Positions 19,293-28,601 are shown, numbered from the stretch's first letter. The stretch is DNA of 64,000 nucleotides from Desulfofustis sp. PB-SRB1 (GCA_016722945.1 JAEQMT010000023.1:186001-250000), one strand, 5' to 3'. The notes: generated by a model from the letters alone, not told the origin. Numbers and translations: made by a program.

Positions 19293-19793
19293 ATGAAACA
19301 GTTAATACTGGTACTATATTTAATTTCCTTCATAATGACATGGTGTTTCGCCTCAAGCGTGTTGGGCCAGCAACAAACAAGAATCAACCAAGAACCGGAC
19401 AACGCATCAATCGAATTTGAGAGATTCGGTGTTATCGAGGAAATAAACCCTGTTAAATTAATCATCACCATTGATGGTGGTAAATATCTTGTCGATGATA
19501 CGGTGATGATTAATCATGACGGTAAACCAATAATCTTTGACGACTTTCATTCCGGTATGCCGGTCCAATATAGCACGGATCATGATTATCTGATTGCATT
19601 ATCGCCGCTTTCGCACGATGATCCGCGTTTTCAATTTATTGTATCGGGCGAATGGCCCGCTGCTGTAACGGGGAGTAATCCAAGAGGATATAGGGGGAAC
19701 GGTGGAAGCGCAGGATCTACCACAAGCAGTAATAATTCCTCCGGCCAGGAAATCCGCCTGCGGGATGGAGTCTGGACAAACGTAGGACCGTAG
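19293..19793 (+). CDS. Small secreted protein next to pilY1
   Basis: A 166-aa protein with a clear signal peptide (MKQLILVLYLISFIMTWCFA, cleavage probably after VLG). The mature part has a small beta-type domain, FGVIEEINPVKLIITIDGG then YLVDDTVMINHDGKPI, followed by a Gly/Ser/Asn-rich low-complexity tail. A companion role like PilY2 (a small protein downstream of pilY1 in Pseudomonas) is possible from position only. The 160-bp gap before it holds no clear promoter; GAGATAAG serves as a weak ribosome site. Confidence 0.55.
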   Translation: MKQLILVLYLISFIMTWCFASSVLGQQQTRINQEPDNASIEFERFGVIEEINPVKLIITIDGGKYLVDDTVMINHDGKPIIFDDFHSGMPVQYSTDHDYLIALSPLSHDDPRFQFIVSGEWPAAVTGSNPRGYRGNGGSAGSTTSSNNSSGQEIRLRDGVWTNVGP

Positions 19794-19873
19794 CGCGCAT
19801 CAGTTCCAACCTCTGTGTCAAATTACCCGGACAGGGTGTTTCATTGCCCGCCCGCGTCTCGCCCCCACAGCTT

Positions 19874-20737
19874 TCAATGGCTACGGTGCGGCGGGGTTTT
19901 GAAAAGTTTCAGGCAGACGAAATTAAGCGTGATGGCAAAAATGATGGCGGCGATGCCCAGGGCCAGGTTGAAAAGCGGCGGGGTGGTGAGGGCGATGCGC
20001 ACCATGACGGTCGACAGGGCGAAGCCCGAGTTTCTGAAAATGGCGTAGAAACCGGGCTGAAAGCACTGCGAAATAAGCACCACCAGCACGTCGGCGATGA
20101 TCAGCAGGGTGTAGAAATCAAAGAGAAAATCGGTGTGGGGTATGCCCAGCAGGCTCAAGATCAGGCTGCGCACCCCCATCACCGTAAACGAGGCGAGCAA
20201 CAGCAGCGAGATCGCCTTCTTGGCGGCCACGAAGGCAAACAGCTCGGCGGCCGGCAGGGGCGTGTCGGGGGCCTGTTTCTGGATGAGATAAAAGAGTCCC
20301 AGCAGACCAAAGATGGCCACCGCCCCGAAACAATCTGAGACGATGTAGAGCACCGCCTGCTCGTTGCCGGAAAAGGCGATGGGCTCGGGGAATTTCGAGA
20401 GTTCCTTGAAGGCGTTGCGCAGCATGATCAGGGCCAGCAGTTCGAACTGCTTGGCCACCGCCCGTGAAAACGAACAGGGCAGGGTGAAGATCAGGCTGAT
20501 CACCTCCAAAATCAGCACCACCGTAAAGGCGGCCCCGATGGCGGCGAAATGGCTGGTGCTGATAAAGCGGTCAACGAGCGGCACCACTATCCCCATCCGC
20601 TTGAGTTCGATGAGGATAAGGGCACCGATAAAAAAAACCACCAGTGCCGCCGCCACCGTGCGGTGCATCTTTTCCCGCTCCCACCAGTTCTGGATGGGGT
20701 CGAAGATATAGGTGATCTGTTCGTAGACCCGGTTCAT
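19874..20737 (-). CDS. Polytopic membrane protein of unknown function
   Basis: About 287 aa from ATG 20737; the frame extends upstream to 20911 but that part is Cys/Pro-rich and not protein-like, so the internal MNRVYEQITYIFDP start is preferred. There are six or so hydrophobic helices, including AALVVFFIGALILIEL, FAAIGAAFTVVLILEVISLI and LALGIAAIIFAITLNFVCL. I recognise no family motif. It is convergent with the pilY1 group and divergent from ridA, so it stands alone. Confidence 0.55.
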   Translation of the reverse strand: MNRVYEQITYIFDPIQNWWEREKMHRTVAAALVVFFIGALILIELKRMGIVVPLVDRFISTSHFAAIGAAFTVVLILEVISLIFTLPCSFSRAVAKQFELLALIMLRNAFKELSKFPEPIAFSGNEQAVLYIVSDCFGAVAIFGLLGLFYLIQKQAPDTPLPAAELFAFVAAKKAISLLLLASFTVMGVRSLILSLLGIPHTDFLFDFYTLLIIADVLVVLISQCFQPGFYAIFRNSGFALSTVMVRIALTTPPLFNLALGIAAIIFAITLNFVCLKLFKTPPHRSH

Positions 20738-20943
20738 GGTAATGGTCTTAACACCGTGTTTTCGTGAAGGGGTAGTAAAAACTGAGCCTACCACGGCAGG
20801 TGGCGGGCGGCAAGTGGCGCCCGCCGGCCTGATTGTATGCACGAATAGACGATACCGTGAAAATAAGTGTTGACAAGCAGAAGCGGATAGAGAAATGTCG
20901 ACATCCAACATTCGACATTTATCCCCTCTTTCGGAGACTCTTC

Positions 20944-21354
20944 ATGAGCGTGCACACGGCAATTAACACGGCTGCGGCGCCGGCGGCGGTTGGTCCCTAT
21001 TCACAGGCGCGGATGGCTGGTTCGTGGCTCTATGTCTCGGGTCAGCTGCCCATCGACCCGGCCACCGGCACAATGGTAAGCGGCTCCATCGCTGATCGGG
21101 CCGAGCAAATCTTTCACAACATCGAGGCGATTGTCGCGGCGGCCGGCGGCAGGGTCGAGGACATCGTCAAAATCACCCTGTTTCTTACCGATCTGAGTGA
21201 CTTTGGGCAGGTCAATGAGGCCTACGCCCGTTTTTTCCAGGAGCCCTATCCGGCCCGCAGCACCATCGGCGTGGCGGCCCTGCCGCTGGGATCGAACATC
21301 GAGGCTGAGGCCGTCGCTTGGGTAGCACCAACCACCGATCAGGAGGCCCCATGA
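20944..21354 (+). CDS. ridA: RidA-family enamine/imine deaminase
   Basis: A 136-aa member of the Rid/YjgF family, which hydrolyses reactive enamines such as 2-aminoacrylate released by PLP enzymes. ATG 20944 follows GGAG. Family signatures are AVGPYSQARMAG, SGQLPIDPATG and the active-site Arg in PYPARSTIGV. It overlaps the next gene by ATGA. The coupling to a PLP lyase that makes 2-aminoacrylate explains why it is here. Confidence 0.92.
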   Translation: MSVHTAINTAAAPAAVGPYSQARMAGSWLYVSGQLPIDPATGTMVSGSIADRAEQIFHNIEAIVAAAGGRVEDIVKITLFLTDLSDFGQVNEAYARFFQEPYPARSTIGVAALPLGSNIEAEAVAWVAPTTDQEAP

Positions 21355-22352
21355 ATCTTGCCAGACTGCCGCGCCGCGGCTACGTAGACGCCCCCACCCC
21401 CATCGAACCGCTCTTTCACCTCTCGGAGCTGCTGGGCGGCCGGGTGAACTTCTGGATGAAGCGTGACGATCTGCTGCCCGGCTGCGCCGGCGGCAACAAG
21501 ACGCGCAAGCTTGACTATTCGTTTGCCGATGCCATCGCGGGGGGCGCCGACACCATTGTCACCTGCGGGGCGGTACAGTCCAACCACTGTCGGCTCACCC
21601 TGGCCTGGGCCGTCAAGGAGAAGATGGATTGTCACCTGGTGCTGGAAGAGCGGGTCAAGGGCAGCTACAAGCCGGACGGCTCAGGCAACAATTTTCTCTT
21701 TCACCTCATGGGGGTGAAAAGCATCACGGTGGTGCCGGGCGGCTCCGCCATGGCCCAGGAGATGCAGAAGGTGGCCGACAGGCTGGTCGATGAGGGCCGG
21801 ACTCCCTACATCATCCCGGGCGGCGCCTCCAATTCCATCGGGGCTACCGGCTATGTGGCCTGCGCCCAGGAAACCGTGCAGCAGCTCTACGAAAAGAAAC
21901 TGGTAATCGATCACATCGTCGTGCCCAGCGGTTCGGCCGGCACCCACGCCGGCATGGTGGTGGGCATGGAGGGCACCAGCGCGAATATCCCCATTTCCGG
22001 GATCAACGTGAGCAGGCGCCGTGAGCTTCAGGAAAAAATTGTCCATGAACTGGTGGCGGCCACCGCCGAGCGGGTTGGTGTCGCCCGGCCCATCGCCGCC
22101 GAGAAGGTGCGCTGCTTTGATGAGTATGTGGGGGAGGGCTACTCGCTGCCCACCGAATCGATGATCGAGGCGGTGAAGATCATGGCCTCCACCGAGGCGA
22201 TTTTGATGGATCCGGTCTATTCCGGCAAGGCCATGGCGGGCATGATCGATCTGGCCCGCACCGGTTATTTCGACGGGTGCGCAAACGTCTTGTTTTTGCA
22301 TACCGGGGGCTCGCCGGCGCTGTATGCCTACACCCCCACCTTTATGTCCTGA
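21351..22352 (+). CDS. D-cysteine desulfhydrase / cysteate sulfo-lyase family PLP enzyme
   Basis: A 333-aa PLP-dependent enzyme of the D-cysteine desulfhydrase, ACC deaminase and (R)-cysteate sulfo-lyase group. The PLP Lys50 is in GGNKTRKLDY, preceded by FWMKRDDLLPG; the phosphate-binding loop is SGSAGTHAG. These enzymes cleave a beta-substituent (H2S or sulfite) and leave pyruvate plus ammonia through 2-aminoacrylate. The neighbours are RidA upstream and a TRAP transporter downstream. Import of an amino acid thiol or sulfonate and release of its sulfur is the likely pathway. Which substrate is used cannot be told from the motifs visible. Confidence 0.85.
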   Translation: MNLARLPRRGYVDAPTPIEPLFHLSELLGGRVNFWMKRDDLLPGCAGGNKTRKLDYSFADAIAGGADTIVTCGAVQSNHCRLTLAWAVKEKMDCHLVLEERVKGSYKPDGSGNNFLFHLMGVKSITVVPGGSAMAQEMQKVADRLVDEGRTPYIIPGGASNSIGATGYVACAQETVQQLYEKKLVIDHIVVPSGSAGTHAGMVVGMEGTSANIPISGINVSRRRELQEKIVHELVAATAERVGVARPIAAEKVRCFDEYVGEGYSLPTESMIEAVKIMASTEAILMDPVYSGKAMAGMIDLARTGYFDGCANVLFLHTGGSPALYAYTPTFMS

Positions 22353-22478
22353 CATGGCAGTTCGGGGTGGCGCAGTCACCCCCTTAAAAGGCGGATATCC
22401 GAGGTATCCGTTATAACCGTATCGAAACGGTGAGGCCCAGCCACCGGCCTCCCACATCCCACAAGGAGGGAACCGACT

Positions 22479-23480
22479 ATGAAACGAACAACTTTACTCT
22501 TCCTGGCCGCCGTGGTCGCGGCGCTGTTGTGGGCGCCGGTCGCCTTTGCCGCCCCCACCGTCATCAAAATTGCTCATCCCAACGTGCCCCAGCACCCCAT
22601 GGGCCAGTGTTTTGAAAAATTCAAGGAGCTTGTCGAAGCACGCTCGGACGGTCGCTTTCGGGTGGATATCTACGACAGCTCAAAATTCGGTAACTTCGAC
22701 TCTGTGGTGCAGGGACTGCAATACGGCATGCTGCAGATGGGTTCCGCCTCCACCCCGAACCTCTCACCATTTTCCGATTCCTTTCTCATCTACGATCTGC
22801 CGTTTCTGTTTCCCGATTATGAGTCCACCGACCTGATCACCGACGGCCCCATCGGCATGGAGGCCGCCAAGGCTCTGGAGAACAGCGGCATCATCGGGCT
22901 GGGCTACATCGAGATCGGTTTTCGCAACCTCTGGAACAACCAGCGCACCATCACCACCATGGCCGATGCCAAGGGCCTCAAGATCCGCTCCACCCCGTCC
23001 AAGGCCCACATCGCCACCCTCAAGGCGCTGGGCATGAACCCCACCCCCATCTCCTGGGGCGAGGTCTATACCGCGTTGCAGCAGAAGACGGTGGACGGCA
23101 TCGATATTGACCTGAACCTGGCCTGGTACAACAACTTTCCCGAGGTCAACAATAATGTCACCATCGTCAACAGCCTCTACAGCCCGCACCTGGTGATGCT
23201 TTCCCAAAAGTTCTACGACGGTCTCTCCCCCGAGGATCAGCGTCTGATTCTCGACACCTTCGAGGAGGTCAAGCTCTATGAGCGCCAGCTCATCCGCGAC
23301 GGTGAGAAGGAGATTATGGCGCAACTGGCCGATAAGGGCGTCAACGTCACCGTGCTCAGCGATGAGGAACGCGCCAAGTGGGCCGAGGCCACCGCCTCCG
23401 TCTATGGGGAGTTTGAAGAGAGAATCGGCAAGGAGCTGATCGAGCAGGTTCGGCAGACGATTGCCGCCGGCAGTAACTAA
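22479..23480 (+). CDS. TRAP transporter substrate-binding protein, DctP family
   Basis: A 333-aa periplasmic protein with signal peptide ending VAFAA. DctP hallmarks are MGSASTPNLSPF, DLPFLFPDYES and the conserved Arg region KGLKIRSTPSKAH, where Arg binds the ligand carboxylate. AAGGAGGG gives a strong ribosome site. A short palindrome CGGATATCCG at 22391-22400 lies in the 126-bp leader and could be an operator for the GntR protein encoded downstream (inferred). It is followed by the DctQ and DctM subunits. Confidence 0.92.
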   Translation: MKRTTLLFLAAVVAALLWAPVAFAAPTVIKIAHPNVPQHPMGQCFEKFKELVEARSDGRFRVDIYDSSKFGNFDSVVQGLQYGMLQMGSASTPNLSPFSDSFLIYDLPFLFPDYESTDLITDGPIGMEAAKALENSGIIGLGYIEIGFRNLWNNQRTITTMADAKGLKIRSTPSKAHIATLKALGMNPTPISWGEVYTALQQKTVDGIDIDLNLAWYNNFPEVNNNVTIVNSLYSPHLVMLSQKFYDGLSPEDQRLILDTFEEVKLYERQLIRDGEKEIMAQLADKGVNVTVLSDEERAKWAEATASVYGEFEERIGKELIEQVRQTIAAGSN

Positions 23481-23494
23481 AGAGGTGTTTAGCC

Positions 23495-23523
23495 GCCGCT
23501 GGATGAGCTGCTCATCCAGCGGC
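23495..23523 (+). other. Perfect intercistronic hairpin between dctP and dctQ
   Basis: A perfect 13-bp stem (GCCGCTGGATGAG / CTCATCCAGCGGC) with a 3-base loop sits between the dctP stop and the dctQ ribosome site GAGGAGG. There is no T-run, so it is more likely a 3' stabiliser or partial attenuator that keeps the binding protein more abundant than the membrane subunits. Confidence 0.6.
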
Positions 23524-23537
23524 ATCGAGGAGGTCGC

Positions 23538-24032
23538 ATGGCTCCGCTGAAAACGTTTTTTTCCCGGGCCGAAGAGATATTTGCCAGCCTCTGCCTGGGG
23601 GCCATGATCGTGCTCATCTCGGTCCAGGTGTTCAGGCGCTACGTTCTGCAAAGCTCGCTGGACTGGTCCGAAGAGTTGGCCAGATACTTTTTTATCTGGG
23701 CCGTCTACATCGGCTGCAGTTTCGCCACCCAGCAGGATCGGCACCTGGAGGTGACCATTTTGCGCACCGTCAAGGGCGGCAAGTGGGCCAAACCCATCAC
23801 TATTTTAGCCTATGTGCTCACCGTGATTTTCTGCGCCACGGTGGCGGTGTGGGGCACCCAGATGGTGCTGTTTCTCATCAAGACGGGGCAGAAAACCCAG
23901 GCCCTGGAGATCGCCATCTTCTGGGTCTACATCGCCATTCCGCTGGGCATGGGGCTGATGTGTCTGCGTACCCTGGAGCGATTGTGGCTGCTGGTAACCG
24001 GCAAAATATCGGCTGCGCCGGAACATCTATAG
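23538..24032 (+). CDS. TRAP transporter small permease, DctQ family
   Basis: A 164-aa inner-membrane protein with four hydrophobic helices. The DctQ signature RRYVLQSSLDWSEELARYFF includes the conserved Trp-Ser-Glu-Glu. It lies between dctP and dctM in the same operon; the ribosome site GAGGAGG follows a strong hairpin. The subunit associates with DctM in the Na+-driven uptake complex. Confidence 0.92.
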   Translation: MAPLKTFFSRAEEIFASLCLGAMIVLISVQVFRRYVLQSSLDWSEELARYFFIWAVYIGCSFATQQDRHLEVTILRTVKGGKWAKPITILAYVLTVIFCATVAVWGTQMVLFLIKTGQKTQALEIAIFWVYIAIPLGMGLMCLRTLERLWLLVTGKISAAPEHL

Positions 24033-24041
24033 GGGGATATC

Positions 24042-25325
24042 ATGGATTCCAGCATCTTGTTGATTTTTATCTCCCTGGCCCTGTTTCTCATCCTCAGTGT
24101 TCCCATCGGGATCGCCATCGGCTTGTCGGTGGCGGTGGGCATTGTATTCGGCGACATCCTGCCCAGCGCCTTTCTCATCCAGAAGATGTTCACCTCGCTG
24201 GACGTCTTTCCGCTGATGGCGGTGCCCTTTTTCGTGATGGCCGGTGAGATCATGCAGAAAGGCTCCATGGCGCAGCGGCTGCTGGAGGTGTCGCGCGCCC
24301 TGGTGGGCCACATCACCGGCGGCATGGCTCACATCTCGGTGCTCACCAGCCTGTTCTACGGCGCCCTGTCGGGCTCGTCGCCGGCGACGGTGGCGGCGGT
24401 GGGCGGGATCATGATCCCGTCCATGATCAAGGAGGGGTATTCGCGCTCATTCGCCACCGCGGTAAACACTTCGGCGGGTTCGCTGGGGGTGATCATCCCG
24501 CCCAGCGTGCCGCTCATCATCTACGGCACCACGGCCGGCGCCTCGGTGGGTGATCTGTTTATCGCCGGCATCTTCCCCGGTCTGGTGATCGGCGTCTGTC
24601 TGATGATCTGCAGCTATATCCTGGCCAGAAAATACGGGTTCAAGGGGACCGGTGAGCGGGCCGGTTTATTGACGGTGTTGGTCGCCCTGAAAAACTCCCT
24701 CTTCGCCCTCATGGTGCCCATCATCGTGCTGGGCGGCATCTACGGCGGGCTCACCACCCCCACCGAGGCAGGCGTCATCGCGGTGGTCTATTCCTTTATC
24801 GCCGAAGGCATTATTTTGCGCACCCTGTCCTGGAAAAAGGTGTGGGAGATCCTGCGCGGCACGGCGCTCACCACCTCGTCGATCTTTCTGGTGGTGGCCA
24901 CCGCCACCGCCCTGGGTCAGATCCTGCTCTTTAACAATGTGCCCGATATGCTGGTGAATCTGCTGCTCACCATTTCGGAAAACAAATTCGTCCTCATTCC
25001 CATCATCCTGATTTTTCTACTGATCATGGGCACCTTCATGGACGCCCTGGCCAACATCCTTATTCTCACCCCGCTGCTGCTGCCGGTGGCGGTGGAACTG
25101 GGCATGCACCCCATCCATTTCGGCATCGTCATGATCATCTGCGCCTCCATGGGCTTTCTGACCCCGCCGGTGGGCGTCAATCTCTTTGTCGGGTGCAGTA
25201 TCGGCAAGATCAGCATCGAGAAGTTAAGCGTCGCGGTGCTGCCCTTTCTGTTCACCATGTTCATCGCCCTGATGCTGATCACCTTTATCCCGGCCATATC
25301 TCTCTGGCTACCGGGGCTCTCCTAG
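24042..25325 (+). CDS. TRAP transporter large permease, DctM family
   Basis: A 427-aa polytopic protein with about 12 helices, which forms the Na+-coupled translocation path. Family motifs are LSGSSPATVAAVGGIMIPSM, NTSAGSLGVIIPPSVPLI and TPTEAGVIAVVYS. A ribosome site (GGGGGAT) overlaps the short 9-base gap after dctQ. The next gene starts 6 bases after its stop. Confidence 0.94.
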   Translation: MDSSILLIFISLALFLILSVPIGIAIGLSVAVGIVFGDILPSAFLIQKMFTSLDVFPLMAVPFFVMAGEIMQKGSMAQRLLEVSRALVGHITGGMAHISVLTSLFYGALSGSSPATVAAVGGIMIPSMIKEGYSRSFATAVNTSAGSLGVIIPPSVPLIIYGTTAGASVGDLFIAGIFPGLVIGVCLMICSYILARKYGFKGTGERAGLLTVLVALKNSLFALMVPIIVLGGIYGGLTTPTEAGVIAVVYSFIAEGIILRTLSWKKVWEILRGTALTTSSIFLVVATATALGQILLFNNVPDMLVNLLLTISENKFVLIPIILIFLLIMGTFMDALANILILTPLLLPVAVELGMHPIHFGIVMIICASMGFLTPPVGVNLFVGCSIGKISIEKLSVAVLPFLFTMFIALMLITFIPAISLWLPGLS

Positions 25326-25331
25326 AATCCA

Positions 25332-26564
25332 ATGCAGGTAAGATCGACACCCGTCGACAAGCCGCTGATCGGCGTGATGGGCCACGCCGGCGCCGGTCAC
25401 GTCCATTCCCATTCCGGCTTCATCCAGGATGATTCCGCCGGGTTTGCGGTGGTCACCACCCTGATCAGGCGTGCCCTGCCCGCCGACACAAGGGTTACCG
25501 GCATCAGTGTGGAGGGTGGTACGGTTGCCGTCCGCACCGCCGACGGCGGTATCGGCCGGGCCGCGGCGAGGCGCGGGTTCTCCCATTATGAGCAGGAACT
25601 GATGCAGCGTGGGCTCGGCTGCGATGCGGTGATCAGCCAGTCCTGCGCCTTTCGCTGTTTCGGCCGGATTTACGGCCAGGGGGTGCTGGAGGCGCCGGTG
25701 GCCTTCCAGACAGCTCTGTGTCTGGCCGTTATCGACACCTTTTCCCGAAAGTACCCGGATCAGGTACGGGTGGCCGATGAAGGGTTTGCCGGTAACGTCG
25801 GGCGCTGCCTGGCGGCGCACCTTGCCGTCGATGGTATACCGGTTGCCGCTTTTGCTCTGATCAACGCCAGTGCCGGCGGAATCGGGCCGGTGGAGGATCT
25901 GGAGGGCAACGTCTGTTTCGCCGCCAAGGGGGAGCTGATGAAAGCGTTTGGTCTTCACCGGCTGCCCACCATCATCGTCGAGAGCAAGGCCTATGTGCCC
26001 GCCGTGGGGGAAGAGCTGGTGACCAATTCCTTTTTCATCCGCCATAGCAAAACATATGACAACCCGGTGGTGGCCACGGCCCTGATTGAGGGGGCGAAAC
26101 AATGCGATCTGCCCTATCTCAGCGCCGACCATGCCTATCCGCGATATACCGGTGATATGCGGCGGGTTACCGCTGATTTTGCCGCGCGCCTGAAAACCCT
26201 TGCCGAAAAGATCGAGAGCGCCTCCTCGGCCGCCGAGAAAACGGCACTGGTGGCCGAGCTTGCCGTTCTTGCCAGCCAGGATGCGGGTGGCATCACCTAT
26301 ATGAGTGATCCGCTGTTCGATCTGGTTGCCGGCGGCGGGCTGATGCCCGGCACCGCGGCGGTGCTCTCCATGGTGGTGACGAAACCATACATCAAGGCGC
26401 GGATGATCCCGGAAGTAGATGAAAACGATATTGAAGATTACCTCGCCATCATCGGTGGCGCCGTGCCCGAACTCCATGAGAATATCCATGCGGCGAACGC
26501 GTGTGTTGAGAAGGTCGGTGCCGCCAACCTCACCACCATAGACGAAATGCTCGCGGGCGGCTGA
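25332..26564 (+). CDS. Conserved protein of unknown function linked to TRAP operon
   Basis: A 410-aa soluble protein that I do not recognise. It opens with PLIGVMGHAGAGHVHSHSGF, rich in Gly and His, which suggests a metal or phosphate site. Other notable parts are CDAVISQSCAFRCFGRIYGQG, INASAGGIGPVEDLEGN and SADHAYPRYTGDMR. No signal peptide or membrane helix is seen. It follows dctM by 6 bases and precedes a GntR-type regulator by 15, so it probably acts on the imported compound or its product. It may be an enzyme with a ring-opening or hydrolytic role, but this is a guess. Confidence 0.6.
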   Translation: MQVRSTPVDKPLIGVMGHAGAGHVHSHSGFIQDDSAGFAVVTTLIRRALPADTRVTGISVEGGTVAVRTADGGIGRAAARRGFSHYEQELMQRGLGCDAVISQSCAFRCFGRIYGQGVLEAPVAFQTALCLAVIDTFSRKYPDQVRVADEGFAGNVGRCLAAHLAVDGIPVAAFALINASAGGIGPVEDLEGNVCFAAKGELMKAFGLHRLPTIIVESKAYVPAVGEELVTNSFFIRHSKTYDNPVVATALIEGAKQCDLPYLSADHAYPRYTGDMRRVTADFAARLKTLAEKIESASSAAEKTALVAELAVLASQDAGGITYMSDPLFDLVAGGGLMPGTAAVLSMVVTKPYIKARMIPEVDENDIEDYLAIIGGAVPELHENIHAANACVEKVGAANLTTIDEMLAGG

Positions 26565-26579
26565 GTCGAGGCAAAGACA

Positions 26580-27254
26580 ATGGGGGGACTCAACAAACAG
26601 ACCTATTGCGAGCAGGTGGTCGATTTCATCAGGGCCAAGATCCTGGCCGGAGAGCTATCCCCGCTCTCTCCCGTGAAAGAGGCGGCAATCGCCGACGAGC
26701 TTTCCATCAGCCGGGCGCCGGTGCGCGAGGCCATGCAGATTCTGGTGCGCGAGGGACTCATCGAAGGCCATCCCCAGAAGCGTAAATTTGTCCGGGCGCT
26801 TACCGCCAAGCAGATCCGAAACAGTTACTTTACCGGCGGCGTCCTGGAGGCGGCGGCGGTGGCGGCGGTGGTTGAGTGCTACAGCGATGAAGATATCGCC
26901 GCCCTGGAATCAATCGTCGCGCGGATGCTGGCGGTGGCCAGGCAGTCAGGTTCGGTGGCCGAGCAGGCACCGCTGGACGACGCCTTCCATGACCTGCTCT
27001 TTACCCGGGTGGACAACGAGCTGGTGGTGGAGCTGTGCAAACGCTCGTGCCAGGGTATCTCCAAATTTCTGCTCTTTAAGCATTGGGTAAAACTCTTTCC
27101 GGCGCAGATGGTGTACGAGCGCCACCTTGAAATCGTTAATGCCATAAAGTCACGCGACCAGGCCCTGGTGGAGTCCGTTATCCGCGCCCATTACATCAGC
27201 TCCGGTGAGAAGATGGCAGCCTTTGGTGTCGATGTCTATTGCGCCGCCGCCTGA
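26580..27254 (+). CDS. GntR-family regulator, FadR/FCD type
   Basis: A 224-aa repressor. The N-terminal winged helix-turn-helix contains LSISRAPVREAMQILVREG, the classic GntR recognition region. The C-terminal FCD ligand-binding domain is all-helical with a conserved metal-binding His region (DDAFHDLLFTRVDN). As the last gene of the RidA-lyase-TRAP cluster it probably senses the transported substrate and regulates this operon. Confidence 0.9.
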   Translation: MGGLNKQTYCEQVVDFIRAKILAGELSPLSPVKEAAIADELSISRAPVREAMQILVREGLIEGHPQKRKFVRALTAKQIRNSYFTGGVLEAAAVAAVVECYSDEDIAALESIVARMLAVARQSGSVAEQAPLDDAFHDLLFTRVDNELVVELCKRSCQGISKFLLFKHWVKLFPAQMVYERHLEIVNAIKSRDQALVESVIRAHYISSGEKMAAFGVDVYCAAA

Positions 27255-27425
27255 TCAGCGTTCTGCTTTTTCCATGGCGACGGGCGGCGAATAAATCACC
27301 GTTTTATATTTTTACGATGTTTTTTGATGAGTTGCGTTATGCTGGGGGCATGCGGCCGTAGTTTCCATTCATCCTATCCGGCTTCATTCGTGTCGTAGAT
27401 TGCCCGCGGCACGAAGGCACATGCT

Positions 27426-27600
27426 TTACGACTTCATCAAGGATAATGAAGTCGTAAAAAGTCAGACTTGCAGGCTAAGATGGCTAAGTAATAAGTCTAC
27501 TAGGAGTGGTGGTCGTTTTGACCTCGCAGGCGTACAACTGGTACGTCGAGAAGTCAAAACGATCCCACGACGACGTAGAGCGAAGTTTTTACGACGCCAT
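27426..27600. repeat. Composite palindromic repeat related to family 1
   Basis: This lies in the 477-bp gap between the GntR gene and the Anbu cluster. TTACGACTTCAT (27426-27437) and ATGAAGTCGTAA (27446-27457) form a perfect 12-bp hairpin. ATGAAGTCGTAAAAA (27446-27460) also pairs, with two mismatches, with TTTTTACGACGCCAT (27586-27600), the same termini as the family-1 repeat. Inside, TCGTTTTGAC (27513-27522) pairs perfectly with GTCAAAACGA (27553-27562). Short frames here are not genes. The rest of the gap shows nothing. Confidence 0.65.
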
Positions 27601-27731
27601 CAAGGGTAAGCTGGTGGGTTTCAGCCTGGTTGGGGCACGATCCCCGAAATTGAGCGTGCTACGAAAGGAGCTGGGGGCCCACGACGACACGCAGTCATGA
27701 TATTGTCGTAAATAGAGGTCAGAGCCCGCGG

Positions 27732-28592
27732 TTAAAGGTGGCGTCGCTCCATGGTAATCTGGTGCGACATGGTGGCGGTGGCATCAGTGCCGCGAAAGGT
27801 GCCGGTGAGCGGGGCGGTATCTTCCCAGATGGCGGAAGCCGCGTAGACGATATGGTGATCGGCCACGGCCAGGCCGTGGGTGGGATCGAAGCCGCGCCAG
27901 CCGAACCCTGGCAGATAGACCTCGGCCCAGCCGTGTAGATCCGCCTCGACAAGATCGACATCCCCCTCCTGGCAGCCGCTTACGAAACGGGCTGGAATGC
28001 CCGCCAGCCGGCAGGCGCCGATAAAGACCAGGGCCGTATCCCGGCACGACCCACCACCGCCGGTCAGGGTCTGACCGATTGGCTGCAGTCCCGGTTCATG
28101 CCGGCTGATTTTTTCGATATGCTCGAACAGATGGACGGTGAGCAGCTTGAGAAACAGCAGAATGTTGTGGCGGGCGCCGTCTCTGATTTCACGCACGAGA
28201 TCGCCCAGCATGCCGCGTTCTTCGTTGTTCATCAACGGTTGGATATCCAGGCAGGCGGCCAGCGGCGGTGTCTCGGCGGCATGAAGGACGAGGGGAAAGA
28301 GTTCGCCAGCGGTAAGAAACGAGTTGAAGGGATTGGCCAGCAGGGTTTCGACATCAAAATTGACGACGACCTGCAGTGATTCCGTGATACCATGGAACCA
28401 GGCCAGATGAAACGGGTTGTTCTCAGCGTCCAGCCCCAGTGAGACGCCGGCCGGCTCCGGGGTGATGGTGATGGCGTAGTCGGAAATCCGCTGGAATGGA
28501 TCACCGCGCGGATGCAACCGGATTAGGTGCGGTTCCAGGAAGACCGGACGACTATACTCGTAGTGGGTTTGGTGAACGACATGGTAAAGCAT
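27732..28592 (-). CDS. Transglutaminase-like protein of the Anbu cluster
   Basis: A 286-aa protein with an N-terminal beta domain (MLYHVVHQTHYEYSRPVFLE) and a transglutaminase-like catalytic domain: Cys in GGGSCRDTALVFIGACR, His in LHGWAEVYLPG and Asp in WRGFDPTHG. It is predicted to hydrolyse or cross-link amide bonds. It is the last gene of the minus-strand cluster ATP-grasp, alpha-E, Anbu, transglutaminase, 9 bases after the Anbu gene. The same four-gene set is conserved in many bacteria and is proposed to make or process a peptide. Confidence 0.9.
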   Translation of the reverse strand: MLYHVVHQTHYEYSRPVFLEPHLIRLHPRGDPFQRISDYAITITPEPAGVSLGLDAENNPFHLAWFHGITESLQVVVNFDVETLLANPFNSFLTAGELFPLVLHAAETPPLAACLDIQPLMNNEERGMLGDLVREIRDGARHNILLFLKLLTVHLFEHIEKISRHEPGLQPIGQTLTGGGGSCRDTALVFIGACRLAGIPARFVSGCQEGDVDLVEADLHGWAEVYLPGFGWRGFDPTHGLAVADHHIVYAASAIWEDTAPLTGTFRGTDATATMSHQITMERRHL

Positions 28593-28601
28593 GGCGGCAT
28601 A

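Noticed and set aside
27400..27700. Short reading frames between the GntR gene and the Anbu operon
   Set aside because: They are created by a palindromic repeat element and show no protein-like sequence.
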